NCBI RefSeq assembly: GCF_000024985.1
Contig: NC_013523.1
Span: 1,550,001 to 1,614,000 of the forward strand
From: Sphaerobacter thermophilus DSM 20745
GTDB lineage: Bacteria > Chloroflexota > Chloroflexia > Thermomicrobiales > Thermomicrobiaceae
Length of the DNA: 64,000 nt
Direction of reading: 5' to 3'
Shown here: positions 38,274 through 47,144 of the stretch, piece after piece
Numbering within the stretch: position 1 is the first letter of the stretch
Layout: each line of letters begins with the position of its first letter
Notes under the pieces: model-generated
Databases searched by the model: none
The model's input: only the letters and a program-made list of their open reading frames with translations
Told to the model about the DNA's origin: nothing
Program-made: the position numbers and the translations under genes

Positions 38274-38927
38274 CTAGCGGAACTCTTCGACCGGCCAACC
38301 AAGTCGTTGCGCGATGCTGTACAGCCGGTCATTGGGGTTGATGCAAACCGGATGCCCAAACAGCCGCAGCACCACCTCGTCGGTGTGGTGATCCGCATAG
38401 CAGAACGACTGCTTGAGGTCGATCTGCGCAGCCTCTGCGAACCGGCGGATCAGGAGCGCCTTGGCGGCGCCGTACGGGTGCAATCCGGCGAGCCGGCCGG
38501 TCAGGCGCGCGTTGCGCGTGGCAGGTTGGCTGCAGATCACATGCCGGACGCCCAGCATCCGCGCCATCGGCTGCAGCACGTATGGCAGCGATCCGGAGAG
38601 GAGCACCGTCTGGTGCCCTTCCTGGATGTGGTCGCGTACGCGCTCGATCCCGCGCTTCGCCAGGCGAGGGCCGATCATCTCCTCGAAGCAACGTGCGCCC
38701 AGGGCAACCATCGTTGCTTCCTGCTGGCCACGCAGCCAGGGCCGGTGCGCTCGCAGGTCCCGCACCGGGTGACGCCACCCGCTTACCGCGAGGAATCGCA
38801 GCGTCTCCGCCGCCACTCGCGCACCCAGCACCCGCTCCCGCAGGAGGAAGCGGAGGAACAGCCGCTCCGCCGTAGTGTCCGGCAGCAGCGTGCGATCGAC
38901 ATCGAAGACCGCTGCGATCACTGACAT
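38274..38927 (-). CDS. HAD-IB family phosphatase
   Basis: The 217-residue protein has the HAD motifs FDVDRTL (nucleophile Asp and acid/base Asp, residues 8-14), VLLSGS (motif II Ser) and a C-terminal CYADHHTDE (motif IV, usually DSxxD). The subfamily includes phosphoserine phosphatase-like and SerB/CicA-type enzymes; CDP-alcohol neighbours suggest a lipid-phosphate phosphatase. The ATG lies inside the end of the CDP-alcohol phosphatidyltransferase gene (10-base overlap), so the two are coupled. In motif IV the usual first Asp-Ser pair appears as Ala-Asp. Confidence 0.87.
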   Translation of the reverse strand: MSVIAAVFDVDRTLLPDTTAERLFLRFLLRERVLGARVAAETLRFLAVSGWRHPVRDLRAHRPWLRGQQEATMVALGARCFEEMIGPRLAKRGIERVRDHIQEGHQTVLLSGSLPYVLQPMARMLGVRHVICSQPATRNARLTGRLAGLHPYGAAKALLIRRFAEAAQIDLKQSFCYADHHTDEVVLRLFGHPVCINPNDRLYSIAQRLGWPVEEFR

Positions 38928-39556
38928 TGCTTATCGTAGCCTCGCACGTAGTACATCGCGTCGAACAATACGGGCACCCCACGCACGATGGTGAGGGCGA
39001 GGGCGGCGTACACCATGAACCATCCGGCAATCCGGACCCACTGCTGGTCGTAAAGCGCTGCGAAGCTGGTACCAACCGCGTCCGGCAGCCCTGCGGCAAA
39101 AAGCCCCGTCAGAAACACAAACCCCAGGCCCTTGGCCGCCCCATAGAACGCGCGCATGAAGCGCGATGCGGTGAGGAACCGGCTCAGCGGCGTCAGCATC
39201 ATCGTGTTCGCACCGAAGGCGGACTTCCCCTGCGAGTAGCCGACACTCCGCATCGCATCCACCAGGAAGCCGCGGGTCATCACCACCAGCGGCGCCCACA
39301 CGCCGATCAGTCCCAGCTCAGCGAAGACGATCCAGAGCGCGTTCTCCACGACCCGGTCGCCCGCGATGTCCAGGACCGCTCCAAACTCGCTGGTCGAGTT
39401 CCGCCGCCGGGCCACGAAGCCGTCGAGCCCGTCGCTTAGGAACACCACCACGATGAGGCCGATCGAGAGGAGCGCCAGCGGGTAGGAATGTGTGTAGATC
39501 AGAGCGATGGTCACAAACAGGAGGACTAAACGACCGATCGTGATGAGATTGGCCAT
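38918..39556 (-). CDS. CDP-alcohol phosphatidyltransferase
   Basis: From ATG 39554-39556 (GGAGG) the product is 212 residues with about five hydrophobic segments. The full CDP-alcohol motif DGx2ARx8Gx3Dx3D is present (DGLDGFVARR...GAVLDIAGD). It transfers a phosphatidyl group from CDP-diacylglycerol to an alcohol such as glycerol phosphate or inositol phosphate; the acceptor is not determined. It is the first gene of a three-gene lipid operon with its own promoter just upstream. Confidence 0.9.
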   Translation of the reverse strand: MANLITIGRLVLLFVTIALIYTHSYPLALLSIGLIVVVFLSDGLDGFVARRRNSTSEFGAVLDIAGDRVVENALWIVFAELGLIGVWAPLVVMTRGFLVDAMRSVGYSQGKSAFGANTMMLTPLSRFLTASRFMRAFYGAAKGLGFVFLTGLFAAGLPDAVGTSFAALYDQQWVRIAGWFMVYAALALTIVRGVPVLFDAMYYVRGYDKQCQ

Positions 39557-39645
39557 CGTCCTCCGCCCGGCATTGTACCCGCGCCTGCCACAACCGGCTG
39601 GGCGACCCACACGTACACGGCGCTCATGCGATACACACCCGGCTC

Positions 39646-39654
39646 ATTATAACA
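39646..39654 (-). promoter_or_regulatory. Extended -10 promoter of the lipid operon
   Basis: On the - strand the sequence reads TG-T-TATAAT, a perfect extended -10 box about 90 bases upstream of the phosphatidyltransferase start and directly after the 3' end of the DUF3048 gene. A -35 match is poor, which is usual for extended -10 promoters. Confidence 0.6.
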
Positions 39655-39662
39655 GAGCCATC

Positions 39663-40757
39663 TCACGGATTCGGCGTCGCGCTGAGCCACTGGGGCACCA
39701 GAGCAATCCAGGTTTGCCCCTCGCCCAGCGGAACCTCCTGCTCCGTCGCCGGGTCGATGAAGCGGAATGTGGCATCGGGCCCGGAGCGCTCCCAGCGGGC
39801 GCCGTAGCGCTGCCCGTCTCGGAAGATCCAGGCGTCGCCACCGCTGTGCAGGTCGACATCGAGCGAATAGGCGCCAAGCACGTCTTCCACAATGCCGGTT
39901 GTCGTGAATGTAGTGAAGATGACGACGACGTTCCGCGGCGCGATCTGCTCGCCCGTCTGGGCGTCGCTGTGCGGGACTCCACCCATGAAGCGGAGGTAGC
40001 GGTTCGTCCCCGGGTCGTACTGGAACGACACCTCGCCGGTGGCGTACGGGATGTACACCCCGGCGGACGGCAGGCCGCCGGGCGGCGGCGGGCCGAAGGT
40101 GAAGGACTGCCCGGTCGTCGGCCGCGACCAACCGAACCGGTCGGCCACCGCGCGCAGCGACGGGATCGAGGTGTAGAGGTTGTGCGGAGCAGGGCGCGAC
40201 CAGTCGCGCCAACCGGCCTCCGCCGCGTTCCCCTCAACGATCAGCAAGTTGATCCCCGACTGCCACAGCAGGTCCTGCACGCCGATCGACGCGCCCGAGT
40301 AGGCCAGCATGGCGTCGTGCGCCGGCGCCACCTCCAGGTTGACCAGCCGGGCACTCCGGACCGGACCAACCACGTCCGGGGCCTTGGTCTGATACAGCGC
40401 AGTGAACCGGGTGAGTTGCGCCTCGGTCGGCGTCTCGTAGACCACGTCCGCCTGGGTCAGGCCCGTGTGCGGCCGCGCCAATGGCGCGTTGTCGATCTGC
40501 ACCGCGATCGGCCGCGGCGGCTCGGTCTCCATCGGCTCACCGGTTAGGGGCGACCGGTGCGCCACCGGTGTCGGCGTGGGCTCCGGCGTCGGTGTTGGGG
40601 TCGGCGAAGGGGTCGGGGTGGGAGTCGGTGTCGCCGTCGCGGTCGGCTCCGGCGTAGCCGTTGGAGGAACCGGTGTGGGCGTCGGAGACGACCCGAGCGT
40701 ACACGCCGTCGCCAGGAGCGCGAGGGCGCACAGAACGATCGCAAGCCGCCGCCTCAT
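39663..40757 (-). CDS. DUF3048 (YerB-like) lipoprotein
   Basis: From ATG 40755-40757 (AAGGA ribosome binding site) the product is 364 residues. A signal peptide ends in LLATAC, a lipobox, so the protein is probably lipid-anchored outside the membrane. A low-complexity stretch of alternating Thr-Pro (about residues 24-66) acts as linker. Two DUF3048 parts follow, with RPIAVQIDNAPLARPHTGL, DVVYETPTEAQLTRF and VGPVRSARLVN as family motifs. Function of the family is not established. The start upstream at 40868 is rejected because it precedes the signal peptide and has no site. Confidence 0.88.
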   Translation of the reverse strand: MRRRLAIVLCALALLATACTLGSSPTPTPVPPTATPEPTATATPTPTPTPSPTPTPTPEPTPTPVAHRSPLTGEPMETEPPRPIAVQIDNAPLARPHTGLTQADVVYETPTEAQLTRFTALYQTKAPDVVGPVRSARLVNLEVAPAHDAMLAYSGASIGVQDLLWQSGINLLIVEGNAAEAGWRDWSRPAPHNLYTSIPSLRAVADRFGWSRPTTGQSFTFGPPPPGGLPSAGVYIPYATGEVSFQYDPGTNRYLRFMGGVPHSDAQTGEQIAPRNVVVIFTTFTTTGIVEDVLGAYSLDVDLHSGGDAWIFRDGQRYGARWERSGPDATFRFIDPATEQEVPLGEGQTWIALVPQWLSATPNP

Positions 40758-40939
40758 TTGGTTTCCTTCCCACACTCTCGACCGCAGCGAGCCCGGGGGT
40801 GTCTCCCACCCGCGAACCCGGGACGTTGCCAACTGGCTCGGGCTTCCCTCAGTGGAGTACGTACGCACGAACCAGGTGACCCCACCAAGTCAAACGCGCC
40901 GGGGCGCAGATAGTTTCACCGAACCTTCCAATCCTGGGG

Positions 40940-42013
40940 TCAACTGATCAACGTGATCAGCGCGACCCAGGCGCCGAGCTGGACCAGGCAGGTCCCGCCG
41001 AGGAGGAACCGCGCCGCAAACCGGTCGAAGGTCACGATGCTCCACGCCAGCCCGAAGTTTGCCAACGTCACCAGCCCGGTGATCAGGGGCAGCGTCCAGA
41101 TCTCGCGCGGTGAACCGATCCGGTCGGGTAGTCCATTCACGTTCCAGTGGAGGGTGATCGACTGGGGGATGCTGTCGTACTTGAGCAGAATGTACCCGAC
41201 CATCAGCAGGTTGAGGAGGATGGCCATCGCCAGGAAGAGCCGAGCCACCCGATCAGCCAGCAGAACCGGCCGCAGCAGCGGGCTCACCCCGCGACCGGGC
41301 GCGGCAATCTGGTACGAGCCCGTCGCCGAGGCCGCCTCCGGCTGCTCCCCGCGTGGGCCGCGACCGGGCGCGATCACCGGGTACTGCATTGTCCACCCGG
41401 CCTCGGCGAGACGCTGTGCTCCCTGGCCGGGAGCCACGGTCGGGAAGCCGTCGGTACGCTGTGCATCCAGAGCACGACGCAACCGCCCGTATTCCTCGAC
41501 GAAGAGGACCGGGCGCTCGGGCGAGATGGCGAAATGCTCCGTATCGGTGGAGATGAGCAACTGGCGGCGCAGCGGGAGGGTCGCCACCACCCGGACAGGG
41601 CCGACCTTCTCCTGCCGGACTCCGACATAGTAGCCCGGCCAGAAGCGCTGCCAGCGGCCCGGTCGCTCCTCCAGCACCTCAATCGCCGGGCCGATGTACG
41701 TGACCGACGCCAGGTCGATCGGGTAGCGGCGACCTGCCCACCGGATCTCGAGGACGTCGTCGCCGAACGCGTAGCCGATCGTGGTGTACCCGTACACCAG
41801 GTACGCCGCACCCACTGCTACGACGGTGAAGAGCACCGCCGCCACCCCAATGACCGGAGTGGGAAGAGGCACACTGGCGACCCCCGCCAGCACCAGGATC
41901 GCACCCCCGGCGCCCAGCACGCTGAGGATGATGATCAGGATGCCGATCAGGCCGCCGGGGGATGCGGCGGCCCTCCAGCGGCCCAGGGTGGCGTCCACAG
42001 GTGTCCTGGACAT
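40940..42013 (-). CDS. Membrane protein with bacterial PH-like and DUF1648-like parts
   Basis: The 357-residue protein has two N-terminal transmembrane segments (about 22-75) followed by a domain with GYTTIGYAFGDDVLEIRWAG, typical of bacterial PH domains (bPH). A linker and two or three more hydrophobic segments follow. The last region contains DSIPQSITLHWNVNGLPDR, the DUF1648 signature. Proteins of this build are predicted membrane-stress or transport-linked proteins without known activity. ATG 42011-42013. It precedes the DUF3048 lipoprotein on the same strand by 182 bases. Confidence 0.78.
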   Translation of the reverse strand: MSRTPVDATLGRWRAAASPGGLIGILIIILSVLGAGGAILVLAGVASVPLPTPVIGVAAVLFTVVAVGAAYLVYGYTTIGYAFGDDVLEIRWAGRRYPIDLASVTYIGPAIEVLEERPGRWQRFWPGYYVGVRQEKVGPVRVVATLPLRRQLLISTDTEHFAISPERPVLFVEEYGRLRRALDAQRTDGFPTVAPGQGAQRLAEAGWTMQYPVIAPGRGPRGEQPEAASATGSYQIAAPGRGVSPLLRPVLLADRVARLFLAMAILLNLLMVGYILLKYDSIPQSITLHWNVNGLPDRIGSPREIWTLPLITGLVTLANFGLAWSIVTFDRFAARFLLGGTCLVQLGAWVALITLIS

Positions 42014-42204
42014 CGTCCCCTACCGCCCTACCGTCTTACACCCGTCGCCCGGCTGGCGCCGAGCAACGGGTGCGGCGGCGACGTTGGCCCTCGCCGGGAC
42101 GGCCGGGATCACGAAACCGGGCCAGAGTTCGTGCAGCAGCGGCGGTCACGCTCGTCCCCCTCTCGCTCCGGGCCGCGCCCGCCGCCGTCCCGGCGCTGGC
42201 GCGA

Positions 42205-43695
42205 TTAGGGTGCCTCCGTCGGCTCCGGCGTGGCCTCGTCCGTGCCTGGCGTCGCCGATGGCGGGAGTGTCGGCGTGGGCGAGGGCGTCGGCGTCGGCGT
42301 CGGTGGCGCATCCGGCGGCGGCACGAACTCTGACGGCTCAGGCGTCGGCGCCGGGGCCGGAATCTCCCAGCGGATCGTCACCGCCGCGCGCTGCTCCTCC
42401 AGCCACTTGGAGAACTGCTGGTTACGCAGCGTCTGAAGCGTCTCCACGTCCACTGGGCGGTCGGCTTCCTTTTCGAACACCGTGATGATGTGCCAGCCGA
42501 ACTGGGTCTGCACCGGCGCGCTGATCTCGCCCGGCTCCAGGCTGAAGGCAACTTCCTCGAAAGGCTCAACCATCAGCCCGCGCGGGAACCAGCCCAGATC
42601 GCCCCCGTTCACTGCGGTGGCAGAGTCCGCGCTCTGCTCCTTGGCCAGCTCGGCGAAGTCGGCTCCCTGCCGCAGTTGTTCCTCGATCGCCTTGGCAGCG
42701 TCCTCGGTGGCCACCAGGATGTGCGCCGCGTGCACCTGCTCGGCACGGGTGGGGATCTTCTCCTGGAGCGCGTACACCACCTTCTGGCGCGCCGCCTCGG
42801 GCAGGACGACGAGACGCCGGAAATCCTCTTCGCTCATCCCGGCCTCGTCCAGCACATTCCGCTTGTACTGCTGGAACGTCGCCGTCGCGGTCGCCTGCAC
42901 CTGGTCCGGGCTCAGCGTCGGGGTCGGCTCCGGAGTACCCTCGGGCGTCGCCTCCGGAGTGGCGTCCTCCGCTGCCTCAGGAGAAGCGGCGCTGCTCTCC
43001 TCGTCCTCACCGTCCGCAGTCGGGCTCGCTGCCGGGGTGGCGCTTTCCGCCTCCTCCGTCGCTTCCGGGGTAGCCTCCGGTGTCGACTCCGGCGTCGGCG
43101 TCACCTGTGCCTCGGCGGTGGCCGTAGCCCACGCCGCAGCCGTGGGATCCACGCCCAGCGTCGGAGTCGGGCTTGCAGAAGGCTCGGGGGAGAAGAACTG
43201 CTCCATCGTCTGCTCGACGTCGGCGTCGGTGACGCTGAGGCCGAGGGTTTCGAGCCGCTGCAGCACCACCTGGTCGTCCACCATCTGGCTAACAGTGGTG
43301 CTCTCAACCGGGTCGCTCTCGACGGTCCGCAACCGTGCCTGCGCCTGTTCGGCGAGCTGCTGGTACTGAACGGCCTGCTCGCCCTGGCTGAACTGCGCGA
43401 TCTGGACGTACTGCTGGATCTGGTTCAACAGCTCCAGCTTGCGCATCTTCCAGTAGTCGGCGCGCTTGATCTCCACGCCGTTGACGCTCGCCAGCGTTTG
43501 GTTCGGGAGATAGAGGTACTGGTAGATCGCACCGGCCGCCAGGATGCCGACAAGCAGGACACCCGCCACCACGACGCCGAGGATCACCATGCGCTGGCGG
43601 TACGCTTCGCGCTCACGGCGCGACACCCACCGCTGCTCGGAGGTGGCGGATCGTGAGCGGCCGAACCCAATCCACTGTCGCAACTGATCTCTCAT
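42205..43695 (-). CDS. Membrane-anchored PpiC-type peptidyl-prolyl isomerase (SurA/PrsA-like)
   Basis: From ATG 43693-43695 the product is 496 residues. A cytoplasmic N-terminus leads to a transmembrane anchor (about 38-60), then a SurA_N-like helical domain starting with VNGVEIKRADYW. A parvulin domain follows, with HAAHILVATEDAAKAI, GGDLGWFPRG and QFGWHIITV. The SurA_N domain is split by a roughly 100-residue insert of Thr-Pro, Glu and Ala repeats (about 165-265). The C-terminus is another Pro/Thr-rich tail. It probably folds exported proteins. The upstream extension to 43815 is not supported. Confidence 0.88.
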   Translation of the reverse strand: MRDQLRQWIGFGRSRSATSEQRWVSRREREAYRQRMVILGVVVAGVLLVGILAAGAIYQYLYLPNQTLASVNGVEIKRADYWKMRKLELLNQIQQYVQIAQFSQGEQAVQYQQLAEQAQARLRTVESDPVESTTVSQMVDDQVVLQRLETLGLSVTDADVEQTMEQFFSPEPSASPTPTLGVDPTAAAWATATAEAQVTPTPESTPEATPEATEEAESATPAASPTADGEDEESSAASPEAAEDATPEATPEGTPEPTPTLSPDQVQATATATFQQYKRNVLDEAGMSEEDFRRLVVLPEAARQKVVYALQEKIPTRAEQVHAAHILVATEDAAKAIEEQLRQGADFAELAKEQSADSATAVNGGDLGWFPRGLMVEPFEEVAFSLEPGEISAPVQTQFGWHIITVFEKEADRPVDVETLQTLRNQQFSKWLEEQRAAVTIRWEIPAPAPTPEPSEFVPPPDAPPTPTPTPSPTPTLPPSATPGTDEATPEPTEAP

Positions 43696-43817
43696 GAGGC
43701 TGCTTTCGTCTCCGACACCCGGCGAATCTCCCGCGACACCAGCGTCCCCGGCCGCACGCGACCCCGGACGCCGGGATACGGGCCGGACGCACCCGGCGTG
43801 GATGCGGCGCGGCAATC

Positions 43818-43845
43818 AGCCGCGCGGGAACTCTCCCGCGCGGCT
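43818..43845 (-). terminator. Terminator of the rpsF-ssb-rpsR operon
   Basis: A perfect 12-bp stem AGCCGCGCGGGA (43818-43829) with TCCCGCGCGGCT (43834-43845) around ACTC. It lies 13 bases beyond the rpsR stop codon. Confidence 0.78.
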
Positions 43846-43858
43846 GGCCCGCTCGGAG

Positions 43859-44245
43859 CTACTGCGTGAACGGAAGCAACGCGACGTGACGCGCCCGCTT
43901 GATCGCCACCGCGAGCGAGCGCTGGTGCTTGGCGCAGGTCCCCGTCTGGCGCCGGGGCTCAATCTTGCCGCGTTCGGAGATGTAGCGCCGCAGGCGGCCG
44001 ATATCCTTGTAGTCCACCTCGCCGATACCATCCATGCAGAAGCCGCACACCTTGCGGCGCGGGTAGTAGCGTCCGCCGCCGCCGAAGCGTCGGCGCCGCG
44101 CCGTCTCAGTCCGTGCCTCCTGGCGCGCCGCCGTCTGACCACCCGCCTGCTCCTCAGTCTGCTGCGCGGCGGCCTGGACGCTCGGCTGCTCCTCTGTCTG
44201 CTGCGCCGTCTGCTGTTCCTGCTGCTCCTGCTGCTCCTCAGCCAT
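43859..44245 (-). CDS. rpsR: Ribosomal protein S18 with long N-terminal extension
   Basis: The 128-residue protein has an S18 core at about residues 52-128: zinc-type Cys67-x2-Cys70 (VCGFC) and Cys104-x2-His107 (TGTCAKHQR), then the conserved [10 protein letters not shown] end. The first 50 residues are Gln/Glu/Ala-rich and of low complexity; most bacterial S18 proteins are 70-80 residues and lack this. The ATG has AAGGA six bases upstream, so the extension is probably translated. It follows ssb. Confidence 0.93.
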   Translation of the reverse strand: MAEEQQEQQEQQTAQQTEEQPSVQAAAQQTEEQAGGQTAARQEARTETARRRRFGGGGRYYPRRKVCGFCMDGIGEVDYKDIGRLRRYISERGKIEPRRQTGTCAKHQRSLAVAIKRARHVALLPFTQ

Positions 44246-44319
44246 TCTTGTCCTTCCTCGATCGATCGTGGTTCATGTCGTGCATCTGATCCGACGTACC
44301 GGGAGTGCCGTCGAGGTGC

Positions 44320-44766
44320 CTAGAAAGGTACGTCGTCGAAATCGTCCTCGGGCGGGCCGAAGTCGGGCCCGCCGGCCTGCTCAGCCGGGATGCCCCGCTC
44401 AACGGGCATCCCCTCTCCGCGGCTGGAGAGGATCAGGATCCGGTTGGCAACGATCTCAACCGCCGTGCGCTCCATGCCGTCGTTGCCGGTGTAGCGGCGG
44501 ACCTGCAGGCGACCCTCGACGTAGACCTTGGTCCCCTTGGTAAGGAACCCCCTGGTCGCCATATTGTCGACCTGCTCTGCCAGTCGCTCCCAGCAGACCA
44601 CGGTGAACCAGTCGGTCTCGTCCACCCACTGGTCGTCCTGCCCCCGCCGGCGTCGGTTAACTGCCACGGAGAAGTTCGTGACCGGTGACCCACCCGGGGT
44701 GTAGCGCATCTCCGGGTCGCGGCCGAGGTTCCCGATGATCTGAATCCGGTTGAGTCCCTGGAACAT
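44320..44766 (-). CDS. ssb: Single-stranded DNA-binding protein
   Basis: The 148-residue protein has one OB-fold (about 5-105) starting LNRIQIIGNLGRDPEMRYTP, the SSB signature. A short linker and the acidic tip DDFDDVPF end it; the tip binds partner repair proteins. ATG 44764-44766 has AAGGAG seven bases upstream. The linker is short compared with E. coli SSB. It lies between rpsF and rpsR in the classical order. Confidence 0.95.
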   Translation of the reverse strand: MFQGLNRIQIIGNLGRDPEMRYTPGGSPVTNFSVAVNRRRRGQDDQWVDETDWFTVVCWERLAEQVDNMATRGFLTKGTKVYVEGRLQVRRYTGNDGMERTAVEIVANRILILSSRGEGMPVERGIPAEQAGGPDFGPPEDDFDDVPF

Positions 44767-44793
44767 GCCGCTGCTCCTTCAGCTAGGAGCCGG

Positions 44794-45165
44794 TCACTCC
44801 GCTGCTTCGACAGCTTCCGACTCCGCGGGAGCCTCCGGCGCGGCGGGAGCCCCCTCCTGGCGGATCAGAAGATACCGGATGACCCGCTCGTTCAACTTCA
44901 GGTCGCGCTCGATCTCGATGATCCGCGACGGGGCACAGTTGAAGTGATACAGCACGTAGGTCGCATCCCGGAACTTGTTGATCGGGTATGCGAGCCGTCG
45001 GCGCCCCCACGGCGTATCCCGCTTGACGTGGGTCACCTCACCGCCGTGCTGTGCGATCAACGCGCTGATTCCGTCCACCTCCGCGGTGAGCGCCTCATCG
45101 GTCACCTCGGGGCTGATCAGCACCATCAACTCGTATGGTCGCGGAAGTGGTTCAAACGTGGGCAA
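44794..45165 (-). CDS. rpsF: Ribosomal protein S6
   Basis: The 123-residue protein has the S6 fold with PYELMVLISPEVTDEAL at the start and KRDTPWGRRRLAYPINKFRDATYVLYHF in the middle (family motifs). The C-terminus is Ala/Glu/Pro-rich. The start appears to be TTG (45163-45165), with AAGGGGG upstream and no better in-frame start before the fold begins. It forms a complex with S18, encoded two genes downstream, and opens the operon. Confidence 0.93.
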   Translation of the reverse strand: MPTFEPLPRPYELMVLISPEVTDEALTAEVDGISALIAQHGGEVTHVKRDTPWGRRRLAYPINKFRDATYVLYHFNCAPSRIIEIERDLKLNERVIRYLLIRQEGAPAAPEAPAESEAVEAAE

Positions 45166-45201
45166 CGAGACCCCCTTTCTCCGGGCTTACGCTGGCCGAG
45201 C

Positions 45202-45224
45202 CACCGGACCGTTGCCATCCGGTG
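45202..45224 (-). promoter_or_regulatory. Leader hairpin of rpsF, candidate S6:S18 autoregulatory site
   Basis: CACCGGA (45202-45208) and TCCGGTG (45218-45224) form a 7-bp stem 37-59 bases upstream of rpsF. Known S6:S18 leader motifs are small hairpins in this position containing CCG and CACCGG elements. The match in place and partial sequence is suggestive only. Confidence 0.35.
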
Positions 45225-45309
45225 CAGGCAACAGCGCAGAAAGGCTGCTACAAACGTTCACGGCACACATCAGCCGTGACCCCGCGAGCATTCACGGGGA
45301 ATCGGGTGG

Positions 45310-45315
45310 ATTATA
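45310..45315 (-). promoter_or_regulatory. -10 box of the rpsF operon
   Basis: On the - strand a perfect TATAAT lies about 145 bases upstream of rpsF. The best -35, TTGCTG at 16 bases spacing, is modest. Confidence 0.5.
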
Positions 45316-45465
45316 CCGACCCGGCAGCCCCCAGCAAAGGAGCGACGTACAGCCCCACCGCCGGTGATGGTGCCGTCACTGTAGCGCATCCGGGTGACCA
45401 GTGGCATACAGTATGGGACCATTCCCCGCGGCAGGCGCGGCTCGATCGACGAGAGGAGAAGGACC

Positions 45466-46974
45466 GTGCGGATGGGCAACGACGTGGTCGATGTGGTGGT
45501 CGTGGGCACCGGCAACGCCGCCTTCTGCGCCGCCCACGCGGCGCGCGATCACGGCGCCCGCGTGCTCATGCTCGAGAAGGGGCCCGAGGACTGGGTCGGT
45601 GGGAACAGCTACTTCACGGCCGGGGCCTTCCGCATCGCTTTCGACAGCCAGGATGACCTCGTCGCCCTCCTCGCCGATCCGTCGGACGAGCGGCTGCCGC
45701 GCACAGATGTGCCCCCCTACCCTGCTTCGGCGTTCCTGGCGGACCTGGAGCGCCTCACCCTCGGACGCACCGACCCGGTACTGGCGAAGATCCTCGTCGA
45801 GGACTCGCTCGATACCGCCCGCTGGCTGCGCGACCACGGGATTCGATTCCACCTCCAGTACCACCGGCAGGCGTACGAGGTGAACGGCCGATTCCGGTTC
45901 TGGGGCGACCTCCCGCTGGGGACGGTCGGTGGCGGCGAAGGTCTCATCGAGCAGCACCGTGCGACCGCAGAGGCACGGGGCGTCAGGATCCGCTTCGAGT
46001 CGCCGGTCGTCGGGCTCCTACGCGATGCCTCCGGAGCAGTCACCGGTGTCGTGGTCGACGGGCCGAACGGCCGTGAGGAGATTCGCGCCGCCGCGGTGGT
46101 CCTGGCCTGCGGCGGCTTCGAGGCAGACCCGCGCCTTCGCGCGACCTACCTCGGCCCGGGCTGGGACCTGGCGAAGGTTCGCGGGACTCCCCACAACACC
46201 GGCGAGGGCTTGATGGCAGCGCTGGACGTCGGCGCCGAGCCGTACGGCCACTGGAGCGGATGCCACAGTATCCAGTGGGACGCCGGAGCGCCGCCGGCCG
46301 GCGACCGGATCATCACTAACCGCTTCTCGAAGCAGTCCTACCCGATCGGTATCGTCGTCAACGTGCACGGCCGGCGCTTCCTCGACGAGGGCGCCGACTT
46401 CCGCAACTACACGTACGCCCGCTACGGCGCGGAGGTCCTCAAGCAGCCCGGTGCCCTCGCCTGGCAGATCTTTGACGCCAAGACGACGCCGCTGCTGCGC
46501 GACTACGAGTATGCGATCCCCGGTGTCTCCCGAGTCGAAGCTGACACGATCCACGATCTCGCCGTCGCAGCGGGGATCGATCCTGCCGGCCTGGAGCAGA
46601 CCGTGGCCGAGTTCAACCGGGCGGTGCAGCCGGGTGAATTCAACCCCGCGATCAAGGATGGGAAGCGCACCGAGGGGATCACCCCGCCCAAGAGCAACTG
46701 GGCGCTGCCGATCGACACCCCGCCGTTCGTAGCCTTTGCCGTCACCTGCGGCATCACCTTCACCTTCGGCGGCCTGCGGATCGACCCCCAGGCACGCGTC
46801 CTCGGGCGGAACGGGCAGCCGATCCCCGGGCTCCACGCCGCGGGCGAGCTGGTTGGCGGCATCTTCTACCACAACTATCCAGGCGGTTCCGGGCTCACCA
46901 GCGGGGCGGTATTCGGGCGGCGGGCCGGCGTCTCGGCCGCCGCGCATGCGGCTGCCGTCGGTACTCGGGGATAG
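45466..46974 (+). CDS. FAD-dependent dehydrogenase, TcuA / fumarate reductase flavoprotein family
   Basis: The 502-residue protein has an N-terminal Rossmann FAD motif VVVGTGNAAFCAAHAAR and an early LEKGPEDWVGGNSYFT segment typical of TcuA (tricarballylate dehydrogenase). The C-terminal FAD part GLHAAGELVGGIFYHNYPGGSGLTSG belongs to the fumarate reductase/succinate dehydrogenase flavoprotein family. No TcuB electron-transfer partner or transporter is adjacent, so substrate assignment is tentative. GTG 45466 is seven bases after AGGAG; an ATG six bases later is possible. Confidence 0.85.
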   Translation: MRMGNDVVDVVVVGTGNAAFCAAHAARDHGARVLMLEKGPEDWVGGNSYFTAGAFRIAFDSQDDLVALLADPSDERLPRTDVPPYPASAFLADLERLTLGRTDPVLAKILVEDSLDTARWLRDHGIRFHLQYHRQAYEVNGRFRFWGDLPLGTVGGGEGLIEQHRATAEARGVRIRFESPVVGLLRDASGAVTGVVVDGPNGREEIRAAAVVLACGGFEADPRLRATYLGPGWDLAKVRGTPHNTGEGLMAALDVGAEPYGHWSGCHSIQWDAGAPPAGDRIITNRFSKQSYPIGIVVNVHGRRFLDEGADFRNYTYARYGAEVLKQPGALAWQIFDAKTTPLLRDYEYAIPGVSRVEADTIHDLAVAAGIDPAGLEQTVAEFNRAVQPGEFNPAIKDGKRTEGITPPKSNWALPIDTPPFVAFAVTCGITFTFGGLRIDPQARVLGRNGQPIPGLHAAGELVGGIFYHNYPGGSGLTSGAVFGRRAGVSAAAHAAAVGTRG

Positions 46975-47104
46975 TGGCGCGGGCGTGTCGCTGGGTGACC
47001 CAACCCGCCGGGTGGCAGGGATGACGGGTTCTGGACCATGGTCACCATGTTCCCGGTGGCGCTGGCCTTTCTTTATTGAAGCGCGCCCTCAACGGCGGCT
47101 CCCC

Positions 47105-47132
47105 TTGACCACGCCCCACACTGCGCTATACT
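47105..47132 (+). promoter_or_regulatory. Promoter of the FMN riboswitch transcript
   Basis: TTGACC (47105-47110), 16 bases, TATACT (47127-47132). The predicted start is about 6 bases before the riboswitch P1 helix. Confidence 0.72.
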
Positions 47133-47144
47133 GAAGCCAGCAAG

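Noticed and set aside
37212-38924. 570-codon open frame on the + strand
   Set aside because: Antisense to the acyltransferase and HAD genes, whose motifs are clear.
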